Of a DNA stretch of 35,594 nucleotides, positions 34,441 to 35,594 are shown piece by piece (positions within the stretch are counted from its first letter, which is position 1; each line of letters begins with the position of its first letter). The position numbers and the translations under genes are program-made. Source of the stretch: a virus. The notes beneath the pieces are model-generated. The model was given only the letters and a program-made list of their open reading frames with translations. It was not told the DNA's origin and did not search any database. Where the stretch lies: IMG/VR virus record IMGVR_UViG_3300027631_000062, positions 1 to 35,594 of that record. One strand, 5' to 3'.

Positions 34441-35126
34441 TGGAATCTCCTCCAGTGACTGATTGGTTGAAGCCCAAGGTGTTTATCTGAAATATCAGAG
34501 TATGTGAGTATGACATCACAAGCTATGCATATTTTTTTTGCCTTAACATCTTCCAGACTCCTAACAGGAGGGTCTTCGGATATTATCCGATCTTTCCTGA
34601 TATTATAATGTAAAATGTTTGATGGGAACACATATACTTGCCCCTTATGCGTCTCAAAGTCCCAGCCTGCTGACCCATATGGATTTGAATCTTTTGAGTT
34701 AAATACAGATATCCCCCTATACGGTTCTCTATCGTAATTGGATGATATAAAAGTTAAAAACTGATCCTCATCTTCCGGAGTTGCTGCATAGTAGACAATC
34801 GATAAGTGAGAGTCCCCATGATGATGGATACCTATTGGATTTTTCGTATAAGAGTTTACCCAAGATTTTACAATATTTATATCAAAATTTTTGTGTTCAA
34901 CCCCTATTATTTCCAAATATTGCTGAACGCACTCAGTAATGAAGGTGAATAAACCAGCAAATTCTTTTTGATGATGAACAGCATTTTTGCCAGACGATTC
35001 ACCAGATATACCATTGCCAAAATGATTATCCCAATGTTGATAGAACAACTCAAGAAAATTATCACTATCTGGGTATACCGATTGCGTTACAGCAGTAGGG
35101 AATAGGGAATAGACATTGCTATTCAT
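34437..35126 (-). CDS. 2OG-Fe(II) oxygenase, 229 aa
   Basis: Fits the putative 2-oxoglutarate/Fe(II) oxygenase family common in environmental phages (the type with LFPT near the N-terminus). HHHGDSHLSIVYY (101-113) supplies iron-binding residues and the S-x2-YY strand, and FPSNILHYN (167-175) gives the distal His173. Substrate unknown: hydroxylation of DNA, protein or a small molecule. It is followed by methyltransferase and nuclease genes in one transcript. Confidence 0.82.
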   Translation of the reverse strand: MNSNVYSLFPTAVTQSVYPDSDNFLELFYQHWDNHFGNGISGESSGKNAVHHQKEFAGLFTFITECVQQYLEIIGVEHKNFDINIVKSWVNSYTKNPIGIHHHGDSHLSIVYYAATPEDEDQFLTFISSNYDREPYRGISVFNSKDSNPYGSAGWDFETHKGQVYVFPSNILHYNIRKDRIISEDPPVRSLEDVKAKKICIACDVILTYSDISDKHLGLQPISHWRRFH

Positions 35127-35418
35127 AGTTGCTATCTATAATTAATTCTTGAAACACATGCCATTCAATAATGGCGACTTTAACATCGGAATCTTCACCC
35201 AGAACTACTGATATACAAGGATACTTATGGTTTGATTTCCAAGCGTCTTTTCGCATCTTCATCCATGCAAGACGAGTTAGCGTAAACGATGAGCCGTTAT
35301 GTTTGTAATCTAAAAGGAATTCATGAAATTCTGCGTCTCCTTTACGGAAACCCCTACCGGAGTTCTTGACAGGCTTGGCATGATCTCTTTTGATTTCATC
35401 TTTTTCTGTTCTTTTCAT
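35119..35418 (-). CDS. PD-(D/E)xK nuclease, Holliday-resolvase-like, 99 aa
   Basis: Layout FRKGDAEFHEFLLDYKHNG, SSFTLTRLAW..., PCISVVLG matches phage Hjc-like resolvases: acidic residues near Asp28/Glu30, then DYK (Asp37, Lys39) as the (D/E)xK motif, a Ser/Thr-rich strand and a conserved Pro. Length about 100 aa is usual. It would cleave branched DNA. With the RuvC-like protein this makes two resolvase candidates in the window. Confidence 0.68.
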   Translation of the reverse strand: MKRTEKDEIKRDHAKPVKNSGRGFRKGDAEFHEFLLDYKHNGSSFTLTRLAWMKMRKDAWKSNHKYPCISVVLGEDSDVKVAIIEWHVFQELIIDSNYE

Positions 35419-35446
35419 ATTTTAACTTTCTATATTATTTTTCTAT

Positions 35447-35594
35447 TTATAACTCAATAAAAATACATTCGCCAGGGCATTCTTCTGCTGCCTCAATTAC
35501 ATCATCAACAAGACTATCAGGTACTCTGGCAACACCTTCCCCCATTGCCGGATTAGTTTTACCATCAAAAAGTTTTTCATTCCCATAATACTCT
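35447..35594 (-). CDS. Ferredoxin, C-terminal part (5' end beyond window)
   Basis: The last 48 residues of a protein continue past the right edge. The end (EAAEECPGECIFIEL) has the ECPxxCI-type C-terminal signature of a small bacterial [4Fe-4S] or [3Fe-4S] ferredoxin, with Cys in CPGEC as cluster ligand candidates. It would carry electrons, possibly to a phage or host oxygenase. Ferredoxins are typical auxiliary genes of environmental phages. The N-terminal cysteines cannot be seen. Confidence 0.78.
   Translation of the reverse strand, partial: EYYGNEKLFDGKTNPAMGEGVARVPDSLVDDVIEAAEECPGECIFIEL

Overview
The window looks like part of the genome of a tailed double-stranded DNA phage (Caudoviricetes) of an actinobacterium. 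The phage assignment rests on adjacent small and large terminase genes, about 60 tightly packed and often overlapping minus-strand genes, two phage-borne tRNAs and many tiny proteins without recognisable function. The actinobacterial host is suggested by a WhiB-like Fe-S transcription factor (15880-16206) and a secreted resuscitation-promoting-factor-like muralytic enzyme (9714-10376). The DNA is clearly AT-rich. The two tRNAs read AGA and AUA, codons that an AT-rich phage needs and a GC-richer host would use rarely. I cannot name the phage.

Layout. (1) 1-1870, plus strand: four consecutive transcription units. Each has a near-identical promoter (core TGTTAGTATrTA) and ends in a strong intrinsic terminator. 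Unit 1 has no ORF and appears to make a folded RNA of about 180 nt. Unit 2 encodes 73 aa. Units 3 and 4 encode two 100-aa paralogues of different base composition. Units 2-4 carry a ~40-bp inverted repeat at a fixed distance upstream of the promoter. (2) 1870-2844: non-coding and convergent, with direct repeats, a 12-bp GC palindrome, a twice-repeated operator-like sequence and the terminator of the minus-strand transcript. (3) 2845-9396, minus: about 25 small genes, several below 60 codons, including zinc ribbons and a DUF3846-like protein. (4) 9397-10685: tRNA-Arg(UCU), the Rpf-like lysin with a long leader, and tRNA-Ile(UAU). (5) 10686-24412, minus: an HNH endonuclease, a possible GHKL ATPase with a C-terminal HExxH motif, the WhiB-like protein, an Api92-like protein and many small proteins. 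(6) 24413-24851: a dyad-rich gap. (7) 24852-30606: two glycosyltransferases on either side of the terminase genes, and a YkgJ-like cysteine-cluster protein. (8) 30603-35594: DNA metabolism and redox genes: HTH protein, RuvC-like resolvase, Cas4-like Fe-S nuclease, C5-cytosine methyltransferase, 2OG-Fe(II) oxygenase, PD-(D/E)xK resolvase-like protein and the C-terminal end of a ferredoxin.

Transcription of the minus strand runs from high to low coordinates, so the ferredoxin/methyltransferase/nuclease block is upstream and the small-gene block downstream, ending at the terminator at 2605-2647. Internal terminators (23165-23193, 25685-25717) and promoter candidates divide it. Two genes (25670 and 31467 starts) have TATAAT placed so that transcription would start at or within a base or two of the start codon, as in actinobacterial leaderless mRNAs.

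The least explained part is the plus-strand array at the left edge: repeated regulatory modules with stems that differ between copies but keep pairing, around one structured RNA and three small proteins. It may continue beyond position 1. No database search or folding program was used. Family names come from motifs read by eye.
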